A stretch of DNA of 64,000 nt from NCBI RefSeq assembly GCF_002379585.1, contig NZ_DFUE01000089.1, positions 6,858-70,857 of the forward strand, given 5' to 3'. The notes beneath the pieces were generated by a model, which did no database searches, was not told where the DNA came from, and saw only the letters and a list, made by a program, of their open reading frames with translations. Made by a program: the position numbers and the translations under genes. This stretch comes from Pseudomonas sp. UBA4194 (GTDB lineage: Bacteria; Pseudomonadota; Gammaproteobacteria; Pseudomonadales; Pseudomonadaceae). Position 1 is the first letter of the stretch; every line of letters starts with the position of its first letter. Shown here piece after piece: positions 1 through 7,458 of the stretch.

Positions 1-996
1 CACCGACTCGCGGATCAGCGCCGGGCCTTTGTAGATGAACCCCGAATAGATCTGCACCAGGCTGGCACCCGCCGCCATTTTCTCGGCCGCGTGACGGCCC
101 TCGGTGATGCCCCCGGCAGCGATGATCGGCAACTTCCCGCCCAACTCCGACGCCAGCACCCGGACAATGTGAGTGCTTTGTTCGCGCACAGGCGTGCCGG
201 ACAGACCGCCGGCCTCGTCGCCGTGGACCAGGCCTTCGACGCCTACCCGGCTGAGGGTGGTGTTGGTGGCGATCACACCGTCCATACCCGTCTGCAGCAA
301 GGTTTGCGCAACCAGTACGGTTTCGTCGTCGCTCATGTCGGGGGCAATCTTGATCGCCAGCGGGACCTGACGACCAGTCTCACGCGCCAGCACCACACGG
401 CGCTCGGCCAGGGTCTCGAGCAATTGCTTGAGCGAATCACCGAATTGCAGACTGCGCAGCCCGGCCGTATTGGGTGAGCTTATGTTGACGGTGATGTAGC
501 TGGCGTGGGCATAGACCTTGTTCAGGCAGATCAGGTAGTCATCGACTGCCTGCTCCACCGGGGTGGTCAGGTTCTTGCCGATGTTGATGCCCAGCACGCC
601 TCGATACTTGGCGGCCTTGACCCGAGATACCAGGTTATCCACGCCCAGGTTGTTGAAGCCCATGCGATTGATGATGGCTTCGGCCTCGGGCAGACGGAAG
701 ATCCGCGGCTTGGGGTTGCCCGGCTGTGCGCGAGGCGTCACGGTGCCGATTTCAACGAAGCCAAAGCCCAGTTGCGACAAGCCGTCGATGGCGCCGCCAT
801 TCTTGTCCAGGCCGGCTGCCAACCCCACCGGGTTGTCGAACTGCAAACCCATGACGGTCACTGGCAAGCGCGCAGGGGCTTTGCTCAACAAGCCGTTCAG
901 GCCCAGGCGGCCGCCTGCGCCGATCAGGTCCAGGGACAGATCGTGGGAGGTTTCGGGAGAAAGCTTGAACAGCAGCTGGCGGGCCAGATTGTACAT
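1..996 (-). CDS. pyrD: Dihydroorotate dehydrogenase (quinone), class 2, C-terminus cut by the window edge
   Basis: PyrD oxidises dihydroorotate to orotate at the inner membrane, passing electrons to quinone; it is the fourth step of pyrimidine synthesis. The reverse-strand frame begins MYNLARQLLFKLSPE at 996 and stays open to base 1 (332 codons, against about 340 in the family). Class 2 marks visible are the short N-terminal membrane-associating helix, GLAAGLDKNG, the GFGFVEIGTVTP strand, NISSPNT (the catalytic Ser region) and the FMN-phosphate loop IIAAGGI. No strong Shine-Dalgarno precedes the ATG. It diverges from the nitrate genes across a repeat-containing gap. The only uncertainty is the missing C-terminus. 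Confidence 0.96.
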   Translation of the reverse strand, partial: MYNLARQLLFKLSPETSHDLSLDLIGAGGRLGLNGLLSKAPARLPVTVMGLQFDNPVGLAAGLDKNGGAIDGLSQLGFGFVEIGTVTPRAQPGNPKPRIFRLPEAEAIINRMGFNNLGVDNLVSRVKAAKYRGVLGINIGKNLTTPVEQAVDDYLICLNKVYAHASYITVNISSPNTAGLRSLQFGDSLKQLLETLAERRVVLARETGRQVPLAIKIAPDMSDDETVLVAQTLLQTGMDGVIATNTTLSRVGVEGLVHGDEAGGLSGTPVREQSTHIVRVLASELGGKLPIIAAGGITEGRHAAEKMAAGASLVQIYSGFIYKGPALIRESV

Positions 997-1050
997 AAGC
1001 GGGCTTGGCTCGGAGGAAACGGATAGGGGCGCAATTGTGCCAGAATTACG

Positions 1051-1186
1051 CAGTGTGCTGTTAGCTCCCTCTCCCCCAGGATCGCCGTATCACCCTGACG
1101 AAGCCATACGCGGTGTGCTTCTAGCCCCCTCTCCCTAAGGGCGATACGGCGATCCGGGAGGGCTGGGGTGAGGGGACCATCCCCCG
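1051..1186. repeat. Composite repeat: 60-bp-offset direct repeat plus inverted repeat (type D)
   Basis: Bases 1051-1080 and 1111-1140 are imperfect direct copies exactly 60 bp apart, each with a gtgtgct...tagc..ccctctccc core. Bases 1079-1096 (ggatcgccgtatcaccct) are the reverse complement of 1138-1155 with one mismatch, giving an 18-bp stem around a 41-base loop. The element ends in ctggggtgagggg. A shorter ccctctcccc/ggggtgaggg palindrome sits at 28520-28545, so this looks like a dispersed family. It lies between pyrD and the nasA promoter; no gene is seen in 997-1463. Confidence 0.7.
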
Positions 1187-1300
1187 CAAGTCCCAAAACC
1201 GAGCACACCACCCGAAATACCCACCCAAACCGCACCAAAACGACGCCCGCCATTGCATCCAACAACGCCCCACCCCCCTGAATCCCTACCCTCCCCCACC

Positions 1301-1315
1301 TGGCCTGAGACTTGC
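1301..1315 (+). promoter_or_regulatory. Sigma-54 (-24/-12) promoter for nasA
   Basis: TGGCctgagacTTGC matches the RpoN consensus TGGCAC-N5-TTGC, with GG at 1302-1303 and GC at 1313-1314, the required 10-bp spacing. Transcription would start near 1325, leaving a leader of about 140 bases before nasA. RpoN/NtrC control fits a nitrate-assimilation gene. I did not identify an NtrC site with confidence. Confidence 0.7.
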
Positions 1316-1368
1316 ACCAGCATCATCACCAGGACTGCCAACCACACGGCACCCTAGCCACATACGAC

Positions 1369-1419
1369 AAAGACGTCGCTCACCCCCTCGCCAACGCGAG
1401 CCGGGTGGCGACGTCTTTT
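1369..1419 (+). promoter_or_regulatory. nasA leader hairpin, candidate NasT-type attenuator
   Basis: aaagacgtcgctcaccc (1369-1385) pairs with gggtggcgacgtctttt (1403-1419) with one bulged base, and an inner ctcgc/gcgag stem sits in the loop. The right arm ends in four T's, so the structure looks like an intrinsic terminator lying between the sigma-54 promoter and the nasA start. Nitrate-assimilation leaders in Pseudomonas and Azotobacter carry terminators relieved by the ANTAR protein NasT. I do not see a clear two-hairpin ANTAR target with AxxGxx hexaloops, so the NasT assignment is inference. Confidence 0.55.
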
Positions 1420-1463
1420 GCGTTTCCGATCCCTGCCATTGCATTGCGCTGACGAGGTCTTCG

Positions 1464-2675
1464 ATGAGTACGAGTTTCTGGAAATCCGGCCATGTGCCCA
1501 CCCTGTTCGCCGCCTTTCTGTATTTCGACCTGAGCTTCATGGTCTGGTATCTGCTCGGTCCCCTGGCCGTACAGATTGCAGCCGATCTGCAATTGACCAC
1601 CCAGCAGCGCGGGCTGATCGTTGCCACGCCGATTCTGGCAGGCGCCATACTGCGGTTCGTGATGGGTATCCTCGCCGATCGCCTGTCGCCCAAGACTGCA
1701 GGCCTGATCGGCCAGGTCATCGTTATCGTCAGCCTGTTCTGCGCCTGGAAGCTGGGCATCCACAGTTACGAGCAGGCGCTGCTGCTGGGCGTAGCGTTGG
1801 GCGTGGCCGGCGCCTCGTTTGCCGTTTCGTTGCCCCTGGCTTCGCAATGGTACCCCCCACAACATCAGGGCAAAGCCATGGGCATTGCTGGCGCGGGCAA
1901 CTCGGGCACGGTGTTCGCCGCCTTGTTCGCCCCGCTGCTGGCCGCCGCCTTTGGCTGGAACAATGTCTTCGGTTTTGCGCTGATTCCGCTGATCCTGACC
2001 CTGGTGCTCTTCGCCCTGATGGCTCGCAACGCACCGCAGCGCCCCAAGGCCAAGTCGATGAACGACTACTTCAAGGCCCTCGGCGATCGTGACAGCTGGT
2101 GGTTCATGTTCTTCTACGCCATCACCTTCGGCGGCTTCGTCGGCCTGGCCAGCGCCCTGCCTGGCTACTTCAATGACCAGTACGGCTTGAGCCCGGTCAC
2201 CGCCGGCTACTACACCGCTGCCTGCGTCTTTGGCGGCAGCCTGATGCGGCCCATAGGTGGCGCATTGGCCGACCGCTTCGGCGGGATTCGCACATTGCTG
2301 GGCATGTACACCGTGGCGGCAATCTGCATCGCTGCGGTCGGCTTCAATCTGTCCAGTTCCATTGCTGCCCTGGCGCTGTTCGTCAGCGCCATGCTGGGGC
2401 TCGGCGCGGGTAACGGCGCGGTGTTCCAGTTGGTGCCGCAGCGCTTTCGCGAAGAAATCGGCGTGATGACCGGGCTGATCGGCATGGCCGGTGGTATCGG
2501 CGGGTTTTTCCTGGCCGCAGGCCTGGGTGCGATCAAGCAACACAGTGGCGACTATCAGTTGGGATTGTGGCTGTTCGCAGCCATGGCGGTGGTGGCGTGG
2601 TTCGGCCTGCACAGCGTCAAACGGCGGTGGCGCACCACCTGGGGCTCGGCAGCGGTGACCGCGGCCCGAGTCTGA
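1464..2675 (+). CDS. nasA: MFS nitrate/nitrite transporter, NNP family (NasA/NarK type)
   Basis: Inner-membrane major-facilitator protein of 403 residues, expected to import nitrate for assimilation. About 12 hydrophobic segments are visible. Family marks are the early GPLAVQIAADLQLTTQQRG segment, the loop 2-3 motif GILADRLSPK, the first nitrate signature around AGAGNSGTVFAALFAP, and the second around GLGAGNGAVFQLVPQRF. The start at 1464 has a gagg upstream and sits after the leader hairpin. A kinase/phosphatase fusion follows after 7 bases. In P. aeruginosa the homologue PA1783 has the same partner, followed by nirBD and nasC; those are absent here. Confidence 0.93.
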   Translation: MSTSFWKSGHVPTLFAAFLYFDLSFMVWYLLGPLAVQIAADLQLTTQQRGLIVATPILAGAILRFVMGILADRLSPKTAGLIGQVIVIVSLFCAWKLGIHSYEQALLLGVALGVAGASFAVSLPLASQWYPPQHQGKAMGIAGAGNSGTVFAALFAPLLAAAFGWNNVFGFALIPLILTLVLFALMARNAPQRPKAKSMNDYFKALGDRDSWWFMFFYAITFGGFVGLASALPGYFNDQYGLSPVTAGYYTAACVFGGSLMRPIGGALADRFGGIRTLLGMYTVAAICIAAVGFNLSSSIAALALFVSAMLGLGAGNGAVFQLVPQRFREEIGVMTGLIGMAGGIGGFFLAAGLGAIKQHSGDYQLGLWLFAAMAVVAWFGLHSVKRRWRTTWGSAAVTAARV

Positions 2676-2682
2676 AGCCTTC

Positions 2683-4350
2683 ATGGAGCTGCGACTGAAT
2701 GTCGGCCAGTACAGCGAGCAGGGACCGCGCAGCGAGAACCAGGACGCCATGCGCCTGGTTACGCCTGGGCCCGCACTGGCGCTGTGCAAAGGGCATTTGA
2801 TAGGGCTGGCCGACGGCGTCAGCCAGTGTGCCGATGGCGGCTTGGCGGCGCGCTCGACGCTGCAGGCCTTGGCCATGGATTATTACGCCACGCCGCAAAC
2901 CTGGCCGGTAGCCCAGGCCCTGGATCGACTGTTGATCGCGCAGAATCATTGGCTGCGCGCCAATGGCGGCGGCCAACCGCTACTGACTACGCTTAGCGCT
3001 TTGGTGTTGCGTGGCCGGCGCTTTACCCTTGCCCACGTCGGCGATTGCCGGGTCTACCGCTACAGCGGCGGCGCACTCGCGCGCCTGAGTATCGACCACA
3101 CCTGGGAGCAACCCGGCATGCAGCACGTGCTCAAGCGCGCGTTGGGGCTGGATCAGCATCTGATGGTGGACTACCAGGAAGGCGATCTGCAGGAAGGTGA
3201 GGTGTTTGTGCTGCTCAGTGATGGTGTGTGGTCGGTGCTCGAAGACGCCGCCATCCGCGCCACGCTGGGTGAGCAAAGCGATCCCCAGGCTGCGGCGACA
3301 ACCCTGGTGCGCGCTGCACTGCTGGCAGGCGGGCAAGACAACGCAACTGCCGTGGTGGTGCGGATCGAAACATTGGGCCAGATCAGCCTTGGCGACAGTT
3401 TGCTGCAATTGGGCGACCGCCCATTGCCCCCGCCGCTCAAGCCTGGGCAATGCTTTGAAGGCTGGCGTGTCCAAAGCATGCTGGCGCAATCCCAGGCTTC
3501 TGTGCTGTATCGCGTGCTCGACGCCCAGCATCAACCCTGGTTGCTCAAGACCCTGACGGCTCGCCAGGGCGACGCGCCCGACGCGCAACAACATTTGTTG
3601 CTGGAGGAGTGGTTCATGCGCCGCGTCGCCGGGCGCTATTTTCCTGAACTGCATCCCCTACCCCAGCGCCAGCACCATTACTACGTGATGCGCCATTATC
3701 CAGGGCGCACCCTGGCCCAATGGTTTGACGAGGTGGGTCCGCTGCCGATGGCGCAGTGGCAAGACATCGCCAGCCGCCTGCTCAGAGCCGTGGGCATGCT
3801 GCACCGGCGCAATATCCTGCACCGGGATATCAAGCCGGAGAATCTGCTCTGGGGCGATGACGGCGAATTGCGGATGCTGGACTTCGGCCTCGCCCACTGC
3901 CCGGGGCTGTCGGCGCCGGCGACGGGAACGGTGCCCGGAACGCCGAGCTTTATTGCGCCGGAAGCCTACGCCGGCGCACCGCCGGATGCTCGGCAAGACC
4001 TGTATGCGGTGGGCGTTACCCTGTACTTTCTGTTGACGGGGCACTATCCCCACGGCGAAATCGAAGCGTTTCAACGACCGCGCTTCGGTGAAGCCATCGA
4101 CCCGGGACGCTACCGACCGGACCTTGCGCCCTGGCTGCAAGCGATCCTGCTGCGCGGCGTTGCGGTGAAGCCCGAACAGCGATTCGAGACGGCCGAGCAG
4201 TGGCTGTTGGCGATGGACCAAGGCGAACTGGCGGAGATTGCGCCCAGGCGGCAACCGCTATTGGAGCGCGAGCCATTGAAAGTGTGGCAGGCGGTGGCGG
4301 CGGCATCGTTGCTGATCAATCTGGTGCTCGCGTGGTGGCTGTTGCATTGA
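2683..4350 (+). CDS. Bifunctional PP2C-type phosphatase / Ser-Thr kinase with C-terminal membrane anchor
   Basis: A 555-residue fusion with opposing activities. Residues 1-230 are a PP2C phosphatase: ENQD (Asp21), GLADGVS (Asp44), HVGDCRVYR, LLSDGVW and GGQDNATAVVV supply the metal ligands. Residues 250-520 are an Hanks-type kinase: Lys289 in WLLKTL, HRD at 381-383 in ILHRDIKPEN, DFG from Asp400, and GTPSFIAPEAY. A hydrophobic segment (about 533-553) ends the protein, so the catalytic parts should be cytoplasmic and membrane-tethered. It is cotranscribed with nasA (7-base gap), as PA1782 is with PA1783, suggesting control of nitrate uptake or assimilation. The substrate is unknown. All key residues of both halves appear intact. 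Confidence 0.9.
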   Translation: MELRLNVGQYSEQGPRSENQDAMRLVTPGPALALCKGHLIGLADGVSQCADGGLAARSTLQALAMDYYATPQTWPVAQALDRLLIAQNHWLRANGGGQPLLTTLSALVLRGRRFTLAHVGDCRVYRYSGGALARLSIDHTWEQPGMQHVLKRALGLDQHLMVDYQEGDLQEGEVFVLLSDGVWSVLEDAAIRATLGEQSDPQAAATTLVRAALLAGGQDNATAVVVRIETLGQISLGDSLLQLGDRPLPPPLKPGQCFEGWRVQSMLAQSQASVLYRVLDAQHQPWLLKTLTARQGDAPDAQQHLLLEEWFMRRVAGRYFPELHPLPQRQHHYYVMRHYPGRTLAQWFDEVGPLPMAQWQDIASRLLRAVGMLHRRNILHRDIKPENLLWGDDGELRMLDFGLAHCPGLSAPATGTVPGTPSFIAPEAYAGAPPDARQDLYAVGVTLYFLLTGHYPHGEIEAFQRPRFGEAIDPGRYRPDLAPWLQAILLRGVAVKPEQRFETAEQWLLAMDQGELAEIAPRRQPLLEREPLKVWQAVAAASLLINLVLAWWLLH

Positions 4351-4437
4351 GCAGACATCAGGCAGGCGCAGGCGGAGGACGCCGATAAAACGGCGACTAC
4401 AGGGGAAAGAGGGATGCGCAGCAAATTACAGGCAAAG

Positions 4438-4463
4438 AAAAGCCCGGCCTAAGCCGGGCTTTT
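4438..4463. terminator. Bidirectional terminator between the nasA unit and oprF
   Basis: aaaagcccggc-ctaa-gccgggctttt is a perfect 11-bp stem with a 4-base loop, A-rich on one side and T-rich on the other. It can end both the rightward nasA unit and leftward oprF. The gap 4351-4481 otherwise holds nothing recognisable. Confidence 0.9.
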
Positions 4464-4481
4464 CATTGAAGCGGCAACCAA

Positions 4482-5516
4482 TTACTTGGCTTGAGCTTCT
4501 ACTTCAGCTTCTACGCGACGGTTTACAGCGCGGCCAGCGTCAGTAGCGTTGTCAGCTACTGGGCGGGTTTCGCCGTAACCAACCGAGTTAACACGGTTGG
4601 ATTCAACACCGTACTGACCGGTCAGTACTTGCTTGACAGCAGCAGCACGACGCTCGGACAGCTTCTGGTTGTAAGCGTCAGGACCGACGGAGTCAGTGTG
4701 ACCTTCAACAGTGGTGGTGGTTTGTGGGTACTGCTTCATGAAGTCAGCCAGGTTCTTGATGTCACCGTAGCTGTTGGTCTTCACGACAGACTTGTCGAAG
4801 TCGAATTTCACGTCCAGTTCAACGCGAACCACTTCGGCAACGGCTGGGCAGCCGTCAGCGTCAACGGTAACGTTGGCTGGGGTGTCAGGGCACTTGTCGA
4901 CGTTGTCGCAAACGCCGTCGTTGTCGGAGTCGGAGCACACTTCAGCCACTGGAGCTGGAGCAGCAGCCGGAGCAGGCTTGGAGCCGCCACCGAAGTTCAC
5001 ACCAACGCCGACTGCAGGAGCCCACTCGGTGTCGCCCTTGTCGATGTTGTACAGAGCTTCAACGCCAGCACGGGCGTAGAAGTTCTCGGTGAAGTAGTAC
5101 TTGGCACCGCCGCCCAGCTTGGCGAGGGTGGAGTGGTCACGACCACCACCGTCCTGGCCGATGCTCTGGTGAGCGAAGCCAGCGGAGACGTACGGACGCA
5201 GGCCAGCGCCTGGAGTACCGAAGTGGTAGAAAGCATCCAGGGCAGCGTCGGCGCCTTTGATGTTTTTGCCAGCGTCGCTACGAATGTTGTGGACTTCGTC
5301 GTAGGACAGAGCCAGCTCAACGTCGTCGGTCAGGAAGTAGCCAATCGAGCCGCCGAACAGGTTGCCGTCGTTCTTGTAATCACGGCTGCTGTCGGTCATG
5401 TATTTTTTGGCGAAGCCTTCCACCTCGACTGCGCCTTGGCCTTGTGCCAATACGCCGAACGAAGTCACGGCAACAAGAGAACCAATGGCAAGGCCCAAGG
5501 TGTTTTTCAGTTTCAT
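4482..5516 (-). CDS. oprF: Major outer membrane porin OprF (OmpA family)
   Basis: Abundant outer-membrane porin and peptidoglycan anchor, 344 residues. It has a signal peptide (MKLKNTLGLAIGSLVAV, cleaved after VLAQ or nearby), an N-terminal 8-strand barrel (about 25-180), a linker rich in Pro/Ala, then CSDSDNDGVCDNVDKCPD-type Cys/Asp repeats (TSP3-like hinge) with four cysteines. The OmpA C-domain follows, with the peptidoglycan motif from VEGHTDSVGPD to LSERRAAAVKQVL. An AUG with ggggat upstream gives the start. The promoter lies in the 104-base gap below sigX; in Pseudomonas oprF is partly SigX-driven. Confidence 0.97.
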   Translation of the reverse strand: MKLKNTLGLAIGSLVAVTSFGVLAQGQGAVEVEGFAKKYMTDSSRDYKNDGNLFGGSIGYFLTDDVELALSYDEVHNIRSDAGKNIKGADAALDAFYHFGTPGAGLRPYVSAGFAHQSIGQDGGGRDHSTLAKLGGGAKYYFTENFYARAGVEALYNIDKGDTEWAPAVGVGVNFGGGSKPAPAAAPAPVAEVCSDSDNDGVCDNVDKCPDTPANVTVDADGCPAVAEVVRVELDVKFDFDKSVVKTNSYGDIKNLADFMKQYPQTTTTVEGHTDSVGPDAYNQKLSERRAAAVKQVLTGQYGVESNRVNSVGYGETRPVADNATDAGRAVNRRVEAEVEAQAK

Positions 5517-5571
5517 CCGTTAAATCCCCATCTGGTGATTGTTAAGCGCCCCGGAATCCAGGGCAGCTCGA

Positions 5572-5595
5572 CGGCAAGTCTAGCAGAACTTGCCG
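5572..5595. repeat. Perfect 8-bp inverted repeat in the sigX-oprF gap
   Basis: cggcaagt / acttgccg arms flank an 8-base loop between the sigX stop and the oprF start. No T-run follows on the reverse strand, so it does not look like an intrinsic terminator. It may be an RNA-processing hairpin or a protein site in the oprF 5' region. Confidence 0.6.
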
Positions 5596-5620
5596 ATACG
5601 TTAGAGACCTTTGCTCCGAA

Positions 5621-6211
5621 CTAAGTTTCGGCCACATCTGCAAATTTCTCACGTAGCTTGTCTAGAGCACGTTTGTACCGCATTTTGGTGGCGCTCAGAC
5701 CCATGTGCATGATGTCCGCGATCTCCTGAAACTCCAGCTCCGCGACGAATCGCAGCACCAGGATCTCCCGATCGATCGGGTTCACGAACACCAACCATCG
5801 GTCAAGCCCACCTCGCTCCTCCGGCTTCGGCGCTTTTTCTTCGGAGGCCTCCTCGAGCGGATCGAGACTCAAGGCATCCATCAAGCGGCGCTTACGCCTT
5901 TCCTTTCTATACTGCGTGATGCATTCGTTATAGGTGATGCTGTAAAGCCAGGTCTTGAACTTCGATTTACCCTCGAAATTCTTCAGCCCGTAAAGCACCT
6001 TCAACATCACTTCCTGACAGACATCGTCTGCATCACGATCGTTCCCTAAATATCTCGCACAAACGTTGAAGAGGGTTCGCTGGTAGCGACGCATCAGCTC
6101 TTCATACGCTCGTGTGACGTGGAACAGCTCCTCGTGCGAACGCGCCACCAACTCCTCGTCAGAGAGCTCGCGGGGGTCGTAGCGCACGGGCAGCGTATGT
6201 ACTTTATTCAA
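5621..6211 (-). CDS. sigX: ECF sigma factor SigX
   Basis: Extracytoplasmic-function sigma factor of 196 residues that controls oprF and membrane/fatty-acid genes in Pseudomonas. Region 2 is seen in MRRYQRTLFNVCARYLGNDRDADDVCQEV and SKFKTWLYSITYN, region 4 in FVNPIDREILVLRFVAELEFQEIADIMHMG. The start is a TTG (reading NKVHTLPVRYD), as the frame has no better in-frame ATG before conserved sequence, and no good Shine-Dalgarno is visible. No anti-sigma gene adjoins it, as usual for SigX. One arm of a 9-bp inverted repeat lies immediately upstream of the TTG. Confidence 0.95.
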   Translation of the reverse strand: MNKVHTLPVRYDPRELSDEELVARSHEELFHVTRAYEELMRRYQRTLFNVCARYLGNDRDADDVCQEVMLKVLYGLKNFEGKSKFKTWLYSITYNECITQYRKERRKRRLMDALSLDPLEEASEEKAPKPEERGGLDRWLVFVNPIDREILVLRFVAELEFQEIADIMHMGLSATKMRYKRALDKLREKFADVAET

Positions 6212-6214
6212 AAC

Positions 6215-6302
6215 AGGTCGGCCCGAGTGTCAGGTCAATGTCCGCCACAGCAAGATCACTCACGCTTTTTTGCGGCGGCATACATTAGCAAAAGGCCGAC
6301 CT
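6215..6302. promoter_or_regulatory. Inverted repeat spanning the sigX upstream region
   Basis: aggtcggcc (6215-6223) and ggccgacct (6294-6302) are perfect 9-bp complements about 70 bases apart. One arm abuts the sigX translation start; the other overlaps the cmpX stop codon. In a cmpX-sigX readthrough RNA the two could pair and mask the weak sigX start. Between them a ccgcaaaaaagcg segment may act as part of a terminator for cmpX. Confidence 0.45.
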
Positions 6303-7125
6303 AACGGCTACTCACCCGCTGCTCCAGCATGACCCGATTGGACATCGACACCAGTTCGCCGTCGTCGGTCAACAACGTCGTCTTGACGGTGCCGATCTCC
6401 TCGATCTGGCCTTCGACCTCTCCAATCCGGACCTGTTGGCCCACTTGAAACATTTCCCGTACATAGATTCCCGCCAGGATCTGCCCGACGATCTCACGGC
6501 TGCCCAGGCCCATGGCCAGCGCAACGGCCAGACCAACGGTAATCAAGGCGATCACGATCACATGGTTGAGCAGGTCTGTCTTGACCTCCAACTGACTGAT
6601 CGCTACCGAAATACTGATGACGATGACCAACCACTGCGCTACTCGCCCCAGCCCTGCGGAGTAATCCAGCCCCACCCCTTCGGCGGCGCCGCGGACCACG
6701 CCATTGACCAACTGGGCCAGCAGCACGCCGACCAGCAGCACCAGCGCCGCACCAAATACCTTGGGCAGGTACAGCGCCAACATGTCCAGCGTAGCCGATA
6801 CGCGTTGCAGGCCCAGGGACTCGGCCGCCGATACCAGGAAAATCAACAGCACGAACCAGTACACGATCTTGCCGATCAGGGTCGAGATCGGCACCTTGAG
6901 GCCTGCGCGGCTCAACAGCTTGGTCAGGCCGGTGCCTGCCATCAAGCGGTCGAGGCCGAATTTGGCCAGCAGCTTGGACAGCAGCGTATCCAGCAGCTTG
7001 GCCACGACGAAGCCCAGCAACACCACCACCAGCGCCCCGAACAGATTCGGGATGAAGTTGGCGACCTTGGTCCACAACGCGGTCATCGCAGCCACAAGGC
7101 TCTGAGTCCAGGGGTCCAGTTCCAT
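6301..7125 (-). CDS. cmpX: Mechanosensitive-channel-like membrane protein CmpX
   Basis: Small-conductance mechanosensitive channel family protein of 274 residues in the inner membrane. Four to five hydrophobic helices (for example NLFGALVVVLLGFVVAKLL, VFGAALVLLVGVLLAQLV, HVIVIALITVGLAVALAMG) are followed by a short MscS-like beta domain with GQQVRIGEVEGQIEEIG and TTLLTDDGELVSMSN. It is shorter than classical MscS C-domains. It is immediately downstream of crfX (3-base gap). In P. aeruginosa loss of cmpX alters sigX activity, so the linkage to sigX is probably functional; its ion or osmolyte substrate is not evident. Confidence 0.9.
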   Translation of the reverse strand: MELDPWTQSLVAAMTALWTKVANFIPNLFGALVVVLLGFVVAKLLDTLLSKLLAKFGLDRLMAGTGLTKLLSRAGLKVPISTLIGKIVYWFVLLIFLVSAAESLGLQRVSATLDMLALYLPKVFGAALVLLVGVLLAQLVNGVVRGAAEGVGLDYSAGLGRVAQWLVIVISISVAISQLEVKTDLLNHVIVIALITVGLAVALAMGLGSREIVGQILAGIYVREMFQVGQQVRIGEVEGQIEEIGTVKTTLLTDDGELVSMSNRVMLEQRVSSR

Positions 7126-7128
7126 TGA

Positions 7129-7374
7129 TCAATCAGCCTTATCCGCATCACGGGCGGAGCTTGTACGACGCGACACCGGCGCGATATGCGCCGAACCACT
7201 GTTCACCGCAATCATGAACGCCTGGCCCCAACGGCCCATCAGGCTGAACAGATCACCTGCGCCTACCTGCCGGTTGGCGGTTTTCAAGACACGCCCCAGT
7301 GCGGCTTTGTCGTCACGGCCGGACGACGATGCATTGAGCATGTCTCGCAAGGATTCTTCGAACGGGTCGTGCAT
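7129..7374 (-). CDS. crfX: CrfX-like small protein
   Basis: An 81-residue soluble protein beginning MHDPFEESLRDMLN. I start at 7374 because gtgaggtacgc precedes this ATG; a longer reading to 7440 lacks support. The middle (RVLKTANRQVGAGDLFSLMGRWGQAFMIAVNSG) is typical of Pseudomonas CrfX, encoded between cmaX and cmpX (PA1774 in PAO1). The tail is Ser/Arg/Asp-rich. No catalytic motif is seen and the biochemical role is unknown. Confidence 0.85.
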   Translation of the reverse strand: MHDPFEESLRDMLNASSSGRDDKAALGRVLKTANRQVGAGDLFSLMGRWGQAFMIAVNSGSAHIAPVSRRTSSARDADKAD

Positions 7375-7458
7375 GCGTACCTCACGAATTTCAATCAAAG
7401 ACGAGACCCTCTGGGCACGAGTCACATGCGTCACCGTCACCCAGGCGAAAATCGGCTA

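Noticed and set aside
1380..2876. 498-residue frame antisense to nasA
   Set aside because: Crosses nasA and into the kinase gene; Gln/His-rich shadow translation.
4491..5624. 377-residue frame antisense to oprF
   Set aside because: High-GC third-position mirror of a strongly coding gene; no ribosome site or recognisable domain.
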